A DNA stretch of 5,922 bases from CAZEJK01 sp964512045 (GCA_964512045.1 CAZEJK010000308.1:1-5922), one strand, 5' to 3'; positions 1-5,566 are shown, numbered from the stretch's first letter. The notes: generated by a model from the sequence alone, not told the origin. Numbers and translations are program-made.

Positions 1-415
1 GATGAGCGCTCGGGTTGGCGGGGTTTCGTGGGCTTCGTGGTGCGGTGGTCGGCTATTGGGGTTCGGTTGTGAATGTCGTTGGTACAGCAGCCAGTTGGCG
101 CACAGGTCAACGCGATGGTCGGGGCTTCAGTGCTCCGGGGCCGGCGGCCGGCTTACGGGGCCGGGACCAGTACCGGTGCCGGGCGCCTTCGTTGAGTGGA
201 TCGTGAATGCAGACCCTTCTACCCACCAGCCGGCGAGACGCCGGNNNNNNNNNNATTGGAGCGCCATCCGGCAGGAATGGCCCGAGCGTGCCACCCCGAA
301 GCCTCCAAGCGAAGCCGGGCTTGCCCCGTGAACCGCCGCTACCAGCACTCAGGTCACGTATACTCGCGATGGACCGTCGACGCGCACCAGGCGCGATCCC
401 AACCCGCCGACCGGA
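1..415. other. Gene-free stretch at the window start, interrupted by a scaffold gap
   Basis: I see no supportable gene here. Open frames exist on both strands, but their translations are rich in Arg, Gly, Pro and Ser. They lack recognisable motifs and ribosome binding sites, as expected of shadow frames in high-GC DNA. The stretch is GC-rich with short self-complementary runs around 140-185 that I could not resolve into a convincing stem. The 10-N gap lies inside it, so the two sides may not truly be adjacent. Any gene upstream of the hydrolase fragment at 416-625 could have been lost at this join. Confidence 0.5.
245..254. other. Assembly gap (10 Ns)
   Basis: Ten consecutive unknown bases. 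A round number of this kind is usually a scaffolding placeholder rather than a measured length, so spacing and linkage across it are uncertain. Confidence 0.97.
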
Positions 416-625
416 GCCGGAGATGACCGAGCAGATCCTGCCACCGTGTATGACGTCGCTTCGAAGATGACCTGGAGCATCGTCGCCCGATCGTGGCAGG
501 ACTTCCCGGTCGTACAGAAGTGGTTCGCAGTCTCCGAGGCGGCCGCTCACCTGCGCTACCTGGAGAAGCGCAACCTGGTGACGAGCGAGCGATCCGGCGA
601 GGCCACTGTCTTCGACGCGACGTGA
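416..625 (+). pseudogene. C-terminal fragment of an MBL-fold metallo-hydrolase
   Basis: The frame ending at the TGA of 623-625 reads DPATVYDVASKMTWSIVA, then a stretch with WQDFPVVQKWFAV, then AAAHLRYLEKRNLV and a short polar tail. From memory of the family, this resembles the winged-helix-like C-terminus of metallo-beta-lactamase-fold hydrolases (LACTB2/YqjP-like), where a Thr-Ala/Val-Tyr-Glu/Asp-Val segment precedes an Ala-His-Leu-x-Tyr-Leu helix. The metal-binding HxHxDH body, normally about 200 residues upstream, is absent. The frame is closed by a stop at 329-331, and residues before about 416 do not look like the family. The gene is therefore truncated by deletion, frameshift or an assembly error near the N gap. 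It points towards mgsA, with its stop 60 bp from the mgsA stop. An internal ATG at 467 has no evident ribosome binding site, so independent expression is doubtful. Confidence 0.6.
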
Positions 626-685
626 AGCACCTCTGGACGAACGGCTCCCCTCGGGTCACGGCAGAATCGCCCTGGCGCAGACACG

Positions 686-1153
686 TCAGGTGGTCATCGA
701 GAGGACGCTGTGGATGCGCTCCTGATAGTCGACCAGCCGCCGTTCGTACGTGGTGTGCATCAGCGGGCTCGAGATGACGAAGTCTGCTGTGGCCCGGTTA
801 CAGGCAATGGGGATGTTGTAGACCACGGCGATTCTCAGCAGCGCCTTGACGTCCACATCATGCGGCTGCGGCTGCAGGGGATCCCAGAAGAAAATGACGA
901 TGTCGAGACCGTACTCGGTGATCTTGGCGCCCACCTGCTGATCACCACCAAGCGGACCAGATTGGAACCGATGCACCGGCATGTCCAGCTCGCGCTGAAT
1001 GATGCCGCCCGTAGTCCCGGTACCGTACAGCTCGTGGCTGGCGAGCGTGCCACGGTTGAACCTGGCCCACTCGAGCAGATCCTCCTTGCGGTTGTCGTGC
1101 GCAATCAGGGCGATCCGTTTGACCTCGGGAAGCGGCGCCGAGTGCTCGCTCAT
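686..1153 (-). CDS. mgsA: Methylglyoxal synthase
   Basis: This 155-residue cytosolic enzyme converts dihydroxyacetone phosphate to methylglyoxal and inorganic phosphate, a bypass that relieves sugar-phosphate build-up in lower glycolysis. The whole MGS domain is present. AHD at 18-20 and Lys23 are followed by the phosphate-binding run GTGTTGG (44-50), then SGP (65-67) and GGDQQVGA (69-76) with catalytic Asp71. FFWDP spans 88-92, and His98 and Asp101 lie in PHDVDVKALLR. CNRATAD closes the core at 118-124. Numbering of the key Asp, His and Asp residues coincides with the E. coli enzyme, and the length is normal. The start at 1153 is chosen because AGGAGG lies 5 nt upstream (1159-1164). The same frame stays open to 1351, but that extension is unlike the family and overlaps the antitoxin remnant. 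It appears monocistronic. A 14-bp palindrome lies about 40 bp upstream, and I see no convincing promoter or terminator. Confidence 0.96.
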   Translation of the reverse strand: MSEHSAPLPEVKRIALIAHDNRKEDLLEWARFNRGTLASHELYGTGTTGGIIQRELDMPVHRFQSGPLGGDQQVGAKITEYGLDIVIFFWDPLQPQPHDVDVKALLRIAVVYNIPIACNRATADFVISSPLMHTTYERRLVDYQERIHSVLSMTT

Positions 1154-1158
1154 GAGAA

Positions 1159-1164
1159 CCTCCT
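1159..1164 (-). promoter_or_regulatory. Ribosome binding site that fixes the mgsA start
   Basis: On the minus strand AGGAGG, continuing into TT, sits 5 nt before the ATG at 1151-1153. This perfect Shine-Dalgarno supports the 155-residue start over the longer open frame. Confidence 0.85.
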
Positions 1165-1193
1165 GAGCTGTAGCGTCGCAGGTGGAGGTTCGA

Positions 1194-1207
1194 GAGCTGC
1201 GCAGCTC
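1194..1207. repeat. Perfect 14-bp palindrome between mgsA and the higA remnant
   Basis: GAGCTGC followed directly by GCAGCTC forms a gapless dyad. It lies about 40 bp upstream of mgsA and 30 bp upstream of the antitoxin remnant's GTG. HigA-type antitoxins bind palindromes near their own promoter, so this could be a leftover operator. A dyad of this length can also occur by chance in a window of this size. Confidence 0.3.
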
Positions 1208-1236
1208 GAGTGAAGCTCTGTCGACGAGTGTCGCAT

Positions 1237-1410
1237 GTGACGGCGAAGCAGCCGAATAATCCATTCCATCCGGGCGAGATCCTGCTGGAGGAGCTTCTCC
1301 TCCCGGCTGGGATGTTTCGCGTGGCATTCGCCGAGAATGTTGGCTGGACAAAGAGTCGACTGAACGAGCTGATCAGGGGGAAGCGCGGCATCACGGACGC
1401 GGCGGCCCTG
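1237..1410 (+). pseudogene. Truncated HigA-family (XRE helix-turn-helix) antitoxin
   Basis: The reading begins at GTG 1237, or at an in-frame GTG at 1210, and gives NPFHPGEILLEELLLPAGM. It continues with VAFAENVGWTKSRLNEL and IRGKRGIT. This is the diagnostic N-terminal half of HigA/VapI addiction-module antidotes: the HPGEILLEE opening, the DNA-binding helices, and the GKRGIT turn. Full proteins are about 95-100 residues, and here the resemblance ends after about 55-58. The expected helix (ADxALRLA-like) and the SPEFWLNLQ-type C-terminus are missing. The frame stays open to 2007, but from 1450 it merely reads the antisense of the secreted-protein gene. No HigB toxin precedes it, since that position is occupied by mgsA and its leader, and no ribosome binding site is evident. 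A broken, orphan antitoxin is the best reading. A retained DNA-binding fragment is possible but less likely. Confidence 0.75.
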
Positions 1411-1449
1411 CCCCGGCGCAGCGGCGGTGGCGGAAGTGACTCGCGGATC

Positions 1450-4233
1450 CTACGTCCCCCCACCGAACGTCACGTGCGTCTCTCCATCGACCTGTACCTG
1501 CCGCTGGTGGGTTGTGCCATCCGGTGCGAACCCTTCGACGAGCCAGCTGCCGACGGGCACGGGCACAACGGTGCGACCGCCGGTGACTGGGAACCACTCG
1601 CCGCCCTCCGGGTTCTGCCACGGGCCGACGGGGAGCACCAGACCGGTGCCGGCGTCACTGATGCGCATTCGCCACGGCGAGGCGCCGGCCTCCACCGGAG
1701 CTTCGATCATCAGGTGTCCGGTGGTCCGCAGCCGTACCGAGATCGCCTCGCCCGGGAACGGGACCGTGAGGAGCCGGGATCCGCCGGCGCTGACGAGCAG
1801 GGTGTAGCTGCCGGGGGCGAGCCCCTCCAGCCGGAACCGGCCGTCAGCCCCGGTCTGGGTCGACGGAGCGCCGCCGACGAGATGCTCGAAGCCCTCCCGC
1901 ACCGCGGAGTGGGCTCGCACCTCCGCGCCGGCGGCAGGCTGGCCATCGGCAGTAATGACGATCCCGTCGACCGTGTGCCCGCGTTCCATCTCCACCACGA
2001 GGTGTGAGGGGTCGCCGGTCTCGGGCACCGTCACCGCAAGCTCCGCCGTGCGGTAGCCGGCCGCCTCGGCGGTGAGCGAGTAGCCTCCCGGCGCCAAGCC
2101 CGGAATCCGGAACGCACCTTGCGCATCCGACCGGGTTCCGCCGAGGGAGACCGCCATGCTCATCTGCATCGAGCCGCCGACGCTCACCTCGCGCTGCTTG
2201 GTGATCGACAGCTCGGCGCCGGCGACGGGACGCCGCGTCCCGGAGACCACGACCTCGCCCTCGAGGACCCGCTCCCGGGTCATCGGAACGTCCACCTCGT
2301 CCTCGGGGGGCATCTCCACCTTCACCGGGGCGAGCGGAACGTAGCCGTCGCCGCGGGCCTGCAGGTAGACCTCGCCTTCACCGGCGAGGTCCGAGATCTC
2401 GAAGCGACCGGAGGCATCGGAGCGGGTCTTCGACGTGAACAGCATCGTGGTGGCGGACCGCTCCAGGGCGACCTCCGCGTCGCCGACTGGACGACCCCGA
2501 TCGTCGACTGTGGTGCCGCGGACCGTGACGCCCTGCTCCAGCTCGACGTCACCGAGGTCGATCCCCTCCAGGGGGACCTCGATCGGGTCGAGGTTCGCGG
2601 TGACGAAGCCTGAGCGCTCGACGCGGACGGTCAGCCGGCCGACGGGTACAGCGCTGAGTGAGGCGCGGCCGTCCTCGCCGGTGGTGGCCGAGGCCAGGGG
2701 AGGCGGCTCGTTGTCGTCATCGCCGAACCGGAACACCATCCGCTGGCGTCCCGGTTTCGGTGGGGCCGGGTGCACGCCGACCGAGGCGCCGACGACCGGC
2801 TCGCCGTGAGGGTCGAGCACGCGGATGCGGAGCGTTGTGCCGGGGTTGAGTGTGAGCTCGACTGACTGGTCGCTGCCCGCCTCCAGCTCGAGGAGCCGGC
2901 TCGTGGCGGGTGGCATCCCGTCATGCCGTGCCTCGACGGTGCCGTTCCCGGAGGCGAGCGGTGGCAGGGTGAACGCTCCCGTCGCATCGGTGACGGCCCA
3001 CGGCCGCCAGCTCCGCTCGAGCTGGCCGCGCAGCACCATCGCCGGCAGGTCCTTACCGATCAGGAATGACGGCGCAAGATGCGGCCAGATCGGCACGTCT
3101 GGCGCCGGTGTGCCATCGGCGAGGTGGACCATGCCGCCGACCGTTGCAGCGGCCTCGAGATCCAGCGACACGGGCTTCTCTCCGGACGGAACCTCGACGC
3201 TGGTCTGGCGCCACTCCGGTGCCCACGCCGTGAGCTCGCCACCGTGCACGAACGGGACCTCCGCACGACCGCCGCGAGCGAGGACCGGGCGAAGGTGGAG
3301 CGCGGGGGGCAACCAGGCGGCCTCGAGGACGATATCGTCGGCGCCCGTCCAGCGCACCATGAGCTCCGGCGTGGTTTCGAGCCCCAGCTCGAGCTCCTGC
3401 GGCGGTCGGCCGTGGCCGCTCCGGCTGGAGAGCTGACCGTCGCCCAGAGCGACGAGCGTCCAGTCGTCCGGACCGAGCTGCACCGTCGCCCTGCCGTCGT
3501 CGGCGGTCGTGGCGGCGCACCCCAGCGGCGCGTCGAGCCCTGCCAGTTGGACACCTGCCGCCGGCTCACTTTGACGATCCGTAACGCGCACTTCGGTCGC
3601 AGCGCTGTCGAGCTCGAGGCGCAGCGGACCGGACTGGTGCTGCAGCTTCCGCCGGGTGCGACCCCAATGCTGCTCGCCGTCACACGCCCAGGCCGATACG
3701 GTCCCTCGCGCCGGAACCGGCACGGACACACGACCCTTGGCGTCGGTGCGGCTGCGCGGTACGACGGCCAGCCACTGCCCGCGGTAGCCGTCGAGGCCCG
3801 GGTGGACTGTGATCTCACCGCCGACCAGAGCGTCCGGGACGGGTCTCCCGGAACGCAGCACCAGGACCGGAGCGGTCGTGCCTGCCGGTAGCCAGGCGAC
3901 CGGAAGCTCGGTCTGCGCCGGAGTGACAACGGTGAGGCCGATTGCGACGTGGTCCTCGGCGATCACCTCCACCTCGACTGGCAGCTTGGCATCCTCGAGC
4001 GGGATAGAGAACGCCGCTCCCGGGCTCGCTGTGCCTTCGAACAGGGGAGCATCGAGACGCGCTCGATCCTCGAGCAGCCGCCCGCTGACGTCCCACATCC
4101 GAACGATCACCTCGTCGACAGGTCGTTCGGTGTAAACGAGGCCCGTCAGCAGAAGGCTGTCGGCGGCAACCGCGCTCGTGGTGGTGAAGAGAGTGGTGAG
4201 TGCGGTCAGCAGTACCAGGGTGCGTGGGCGCAT
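1450..4233 (-). CDS. Exported multi-domain protein with carboxypeptidase-regulatory-like (Ig-fold) modules
   Basis: This is a 927-residue protein. Residues 1-24 form a Sec signal peptide: basic MRPR, a hydrophobic core, and cleavage probably after AVA at 21-23. The rest is a string of beta-sandwich modules with the carboxypeptidase D regulatory-like pattern, in which GxVxDxxGxPVxGAxV is followed by TxxDGRFxLxxLxPGxYTLxVxAxGY. Repeats are clearest at about 360-460, 465-565, 568-652, 656-750 and 752-837. Weaker modules lie at about 110-285, and the tail (838-927) is also beta-rich. Typical signatures are SDAQGAFRIPGLAPGGYSL (702-720) and TGADGRFRLEGLAPGSYTL (794-812). I see no protease, glycosidase or other catalytic motif, no membrane helix after the signal peptide, and no LPxTG or obvious C-terminal sorting signal. 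The likely role is adhesive or structural, in the periplasm or on the surface, but the ligand is unknown. The start is set by GGGAGG 7 nt upstream and by the signal peptide. Expression is probably sigma-54 dependent. Confidence 0.88.
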   Translation of the reverse strand: MRPRTLVLLTALTTLFTTTSAVAADSLLLTGLVYTERPVDEVIVRMWDVSGRLLEDRARLDAPLFEGTASPGAAFSIPLEDAKLPVEVEVIAEDHVAIGLTVVTPAQTELPVAWLPAGTTAPVLVLRSGRPVPDALVGGEITVHPGLDGYRGQWLAVVPRSRTDAKGRVSVPVPARGTVSAWACDGEQHWGRTRRKLQHQSGPLRLELDSAATEVRVTDRQSEPAAGVQLAGLDAPLGCAATTADDGRATVQLGPDDWTLVALGDGQLSSRSGHGRPPQELELGLETTPELMVRWTGADDIVLEAAWLPPALHLRPVLARGGRAEVPFVHGGELTAWAPEWRQTSVEVPSGEKPVSLDLEAAATVGGMVHLADGTPAPDVPIWPHLAPSFLIGKDLPAMVLRGQLERSWRPWAVTDATGAFTLPPLASGNGTVEARHDGMPPATSRLLELEAGSDQSVELTLNPGTTLRIRVLDPHGEPVVGASVGVHPAPPKPGRQRMVFRFGDDDNEPPPLASATTGEDGRASLSAVPVGRLTVRVERSGFVTANLDPIEVPLEGIDLGDVELEQGVTVRGTTVDDRGRPVGDAEVALERSATTMLFTSKTRSDASGRFEISDLAGEGEVYLQARGDGYVPLAPVKVEMPPEDEVDVPMTRERVLEGEVVVSGTRRPVAGAELSITKQREVSVGGSMQMSMAVSLGGTRSDAQGAFRIPGLAPGGYSLTAEAAGYRTAELAVTVPETGDPSHLVVEMERGHTVDGIVITADGQPAAGAEVRAHSAVREGFEHLVGGAPSTQTGADGRFRLEGLAPGSYTLLVSAGGSRLLTVPFPGEAISVRLRTTGHLMIEAPVEAGASPWRMRISDAGTGLVLPVGPWQNPEGGEWFPVTGGRTVVPVPVGSWLVEGFAPDGTTHQRQVQVDGETHVTFGGGT

Positions 4234-4240
4234 GTGAGCT

Positions 4241-4246
4241 CCTCCC
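4241..4246 (-). promoter_or_regulatory. Ribosome binding site that fixes the secreted-protein start
   Basis: GGGAGG on the minus strand lies 7 nt before the ATG at 4231-4233. It excludes the longer open frame (to 4581), whose extra N-terminus would bury the signal peptide and run through the promoter. Confidence 0.85.
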
Positions 4247-4268
4247 GATCCACTTCGCCGCAGTCTAG

Positions 4269-4285
4269 AGCAAGCGAGGTGCCAG
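4269..4285 (-). promoter_or_regulatory. Sigma-54 (-24/-12) promoter of the secreted-protein gene
   Basis: The minus strand reads CTGGCACCTCGCTTGCT. Against the RpoN consensus YTGGCACGNNNNTTGCW only one specified base differs (C for G after TGGCAC). The invariant GG (4283-4282) and GC (4271-4270) are separated by the required 10 nt. Transcription would start near 4258, leaving a leader of about 25 nt that contains the ribosome binding site. The element is correctly oriented and placed for the gene starting at 4233. No rpoN or activator gene is present in the window to confirm it. Confidence 0.72.
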
Positions 4286-4316
4286 TGTTTCTGTTTCTCT
4301 CCCGCCGGCAGGCTGA

Positions 4317-4348
4317 CGATATCGGGAACGCACCTCCCGATATCGGGA
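4317..4348. promoter_or_regulatory. Tandem dyad sites, probable activator or repressor binding region
   Basis: Two copies of CGATATCGGGA occur in the same orientation. The second is part of a perfect 14-bp palindrome, TCCCGATATCGGGA (4335-4348). The first (4317-4327) keeps the central CGATATCG dyad but its left flank has diverged. The same bases also make an 11-bp inverted repeat (4317-4327 with 4335-4345). Dyad centres are 21 bp apart, two helical turns, so dimers would sit side by side on one DNA face. They lie about 62 and 83 bp upstream of the predicted start near 4258, which fits upstream activating sites for a sigma-54 enhancer-binding protein. A hairpin in a transcript from the other direction is the alternative. 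Confidence 0.6.
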
Positions 4349-4411
4349 AGAGGGGCCCGATCGCCATGTGGACGGTGAACGTCTGCAATCTGCGTGCTCG
4401 CGTTCATGCAG

Positions 4412-4506
4412 GGAGCGCGGACCTCCGGTCCGCATCGGGCCTTGCTGCAGGCTCGCGCTCCGCCTATCCGCCCACAGGATCCTGCCATCGAGGACGCCCG
4501 CGCTCC
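4412..4506. repeat. Cluster of hairpin-forming sequence with a thrice-repeated octamer
   Basis: GCGGACC, TCC, GGTCCGC (4417-4433) is a perfect 7-bp stem with a 3-nt loop. The octamer GGAGCGCG at 4412-4419 recurs inverted as CGCGCTCC at 4454-4461 and again at about 4499-4506. The first and second copies could pair as an outer stem enclosing the hairpin, although they share bases 4417-4419 with it. This resembles dispersed intergenic hairpin repeats found in large bacterial genomes, but multicopy status cannot be judged from one window. Confidence 0.45.
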
Positions 4507-4815
4507 GGTGGGGGCCGTTCGACGCGTCGGCTCACCACGACCTGTGGAGCGTCGGCATCCGTGGCTGGCGCCCCCATCCATGGATTGCAGTTATCCCTGC
4601 CTGCTTCCCAAAGGCCTTCAGGTTTGAGCCGGAGCGCCTCGGGAGCAGAGCGTACCCGGACGTGCACCGAGCGCCGCCGTCGACGTCCGGCCAGCCGGAG
4701 CCGTAGGGTCGCGTGGAGCAGCGAGGCACGAGCAGTGCCGCGAGAAACTCTCTGAGCTTTCCTGTGATACGGCGTTGGACGACAGGAAGACGGATTGCCC
4801 GGGCTACGTCGCGAG

Positions 4816-4959
4816 ATGATCGAAGCCGGGCTCGCAGCTCACCTCGAAACCCTCGACCGAGCCCTCTCGACCACGGCGATCGAACGCTTCGAAGAGCTGA
4901 GAGCGGCAGAAGAACAAAGTTGCGAGAGTTTCTCCTGGCGCGGCCTATGGCCTCCGTGA
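4816..4959 (+). pseudogene. Possible 47-codon gene remnant, unrecognised
   Basis: ATG at 4816 opens a frame reading MIEAGLAAHLETLDRALST, then TAIERFEELRAAEEQ, before a Trp-rich end (SWRGLWPP) and TGA at 4957-4959. The first 34 residues look protein-like: an amphipathic, Leu/Ala/Glu-rich helical stretch with high third-position GC, quite unlike the Arg/Pro/Ser-rich shadow frames nearby. The frame is open a little further upstream (LPGLRRE) after a stop near 4770. There is no ribosome binding site. I do not recognise the family. It may be an internal slice of a helical protein left after decay, or chance. Confidence 0.25.
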
Positions 4960-4977
4960 GCAGGCAGAAGCCCGCTC
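4958..4977 (-). terminator. Possible 3' hairpin of the toxin-antitoxin operon
   Basis: Read on the minus strand, GAGCGGGC, loop TTCT, GCCTGCTC forms an 8-bp stem with one G-U pair, starting 14 nt after the antitoxin stop. The mismatch is tolerated only in minus-strand RNA (G-U there, A-C on the other strand), which fits a structure in this operon's transcript. No U-tract follows, so it is not a classical intrinsic terminator. Confidence 0.35.
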
Positions 4978-4991
4978 ATGTCCCTCGAACG

Positions 4992-5267
4992 TCAGCCGTC
5001 GACGTCGCTGAGCTGGCCGGACACGTACTTGTGGAGAATGCTCGAAACGAGCGTCTGGTACGGGATCCCCTCACGCAACGCCCGCTTCTGGAGCGCCTCG
5101 AGATCCTTCGATGAGATCCTGATGTTGATGCGACGGTCCTTCTTGAACGTCGCGGCGGCGTACTCTCGGTACCGAGAGATCTCCTGGTTACGCTCGGCCA
5201 CGGAGGTCCATTCCCCGTTCTCGAACGACTCGAGGAGATCCCGCTCACCGTTGTCGGCCGTGCTCAT
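4992..5267 (-). CDS. Antitoxin of a BrnT/BrnA-type module, ribbon-helix-helix protein
   Basis: This 91-residue protein should neutralise the toxin encoded just upstream and probably represses the operon. Residues 1-44 form a charged N-terminus with the ESFENGEW segment. Residues 46-52 (RINIRIS) are the DNA-contacting strand of a ribbon-helix-helix fold. SKDLEALQKRALREG (53-67) is the first helix, and the second runs through IPYQTLVSSILHKYVSGQL (68-86). This matches CopG-like antitoxins that accompany BrnT-family toxins. The ATG at 5265-5267 overlaps the toxin TGA (5264-5266) as ATGA, and GGAGG lies about 8 nt upstream inside the toxin gene, so translation is coupled. Toxin-first order is normal for BrnTA and HigBA systems. 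It looks intact. The assignment to BrnA rather than another CopG-type antitoxin rests on the partner. Confidence 0.85.
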   Translation of the reverse strand: MSTADNGERDLLESFENGEWTSVAERNQEISRYREYAAATFKKDRRINIRISSKDLEALQKRALREGIPYQTLVSSILHKYVSGQLSDVDG

Positions 5268-5542
5268 GACGGTCCTCCGAGATAGTCCCGCGTCGCCTTG
5301 CGGCTCGGGATGATTGTCTTCAGGAAGACCTCCCTCTCGTCCTCGACGAATGGGACGAGATAGGCGTAGCCCTCCACATCGATCACGAACATCCGCTGCT
5401 CCGGGTACCGCTCCTGGTTCGGGTGCTCCATGAGATCGAGCACGTCGCCTCGTTCGATATGGAACACGATCTCTTCGAACGAGATCCCACGCTTCCTGAT
5501 CAGCTCCCGGTTCTTCTCGGGTTTCCAGGAGAAGTGCTTCAC
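5264..5542 (-). CDS. BrnT-family toxin (putative ribonuclease)
   Basis: This 92-residue protein reads MKHFSWKPEKNRELIRKRG, then ISFEEIVFHIERGDVLDLMEH, and ends with FLKTIIPSRKATRDYL (73-88). The W-x-P-x-K-N opening, the GISFEE turn, the central strands MFVIDVEGYAYLVPFVE (51-67) and the S-R-K-A-T motif are hallmarks of BrnT/DUF4258-like toxins. Characterised BrnT is a RelE-fold ribonuclease that inhibits translation, and I infer that activity here. This subfamily has VFHIERGDVLDLMEHPN rather than the usual BrnT wording, so it may be a distinct clade. The start is a GTG at 5540-5542 with no Shine-Dalgarno. TATGAT lies 6 nt upstream, suggesting a leaderless message. The downstream antitoxin gene overlaps by 4 nt, forming a two-gene operon. 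Confidence 0.86.
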   Translation of the reverse strand: MKHFSWKPEKNRELIRKRGISFEEIVFHIERGDVLDLMEHPNQERYPEQRMFVIDVEGYAYLVPFVEDEREVFLKTIIPSRKATRDYLGGPS

Positions 5543-5548
5543 GTGCGG

Positions 5549-5554
5549 ATCATA
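5549..5554 (-). promoter_or_regulatory. -10-like element of the toxin-antitoxin operon
   Basis: TATGAT on the minus strand differs from the TATAAT consensus at one position and ends 6 nt before the toxin GTG. Transcription initiated 6-7 nt downstream would begin at the start codon. No good -35 is present at 16-18 bp; only a weak CTGACT lies about 20 bp upstream. A short CACA/TGTG dyad lies just upstream (about 5556-5566) and could be an operator. Confidence 0.45.
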
Positions 5555-5566
5555 TCACAACGTGTG

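Larger units (their letters stand above)
4349..4991. other. Intergenic region between the secreted-protein promoter and the toxin-antitoxin operon
   Basis: No complete gene is supported. The region holds a hairpin cluster (4412-4506), a possible 47-codon remnant (4816-4959) and a hairpin just beyond the antitoxin stop (4958-4977). Several open frames of 60-130 codons cross it on both strands, but they overlap each other, lack ribosome binding sites and have shadow-like composition. It also contains GAGAAACTCTC at 4742-4752 and its reverse complement at 4924-4934, bracketing the 47-codon frame. Confidence 0.5.

Noticed and set aside
357..373. TATACT followed by ATG as a leaderless small gene at 369
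   Set aside because: The resulting 33-codon frame is Arg/Pro-rich without any motif, no -35 is present, and it overlaps the better-supported hydrolase fragment.
1154..1351. 66-residue N-terminal extension of methylglyoxal synthase
   Set aside because: The family starts close to the 1153 ATG, which has a perfect Shine-Dalgarno. The extension is antisense to the antitoxin remnant.
1210..2007. 265-codon plus-strand frame read as one HigA-fusion protein
   Set aside because: Only the first part to about 1410 is antitoxin-like. From 1450 on it is the antisense of the secreted-protein gene, with shadow-frame composition.
2119..3891. Several long plus-strand frames opposite the secreted-protein gene
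   Set aside because: They mirror the codon pattern of the minus-strand gene in high-GC DNA. They have no ribosome binding sites and no recognisable domains.
4234..4581. N-terminal extension of the secreted protein to a start at 4581
   Set aside because: It would put an Arg/Gly-rich stretch before a clear signal peptide and run through the promoter. The ATG at 4233 has a strong ribosome binding site.
4742..4934. 11-bp inverted repeat (GAGAAACTCTC and its complement) as ends of an insertion element
   Set aside because: No transposase, target duplication or longer arm identity is visible. An 11-bp match over this distance is plausible by chance.
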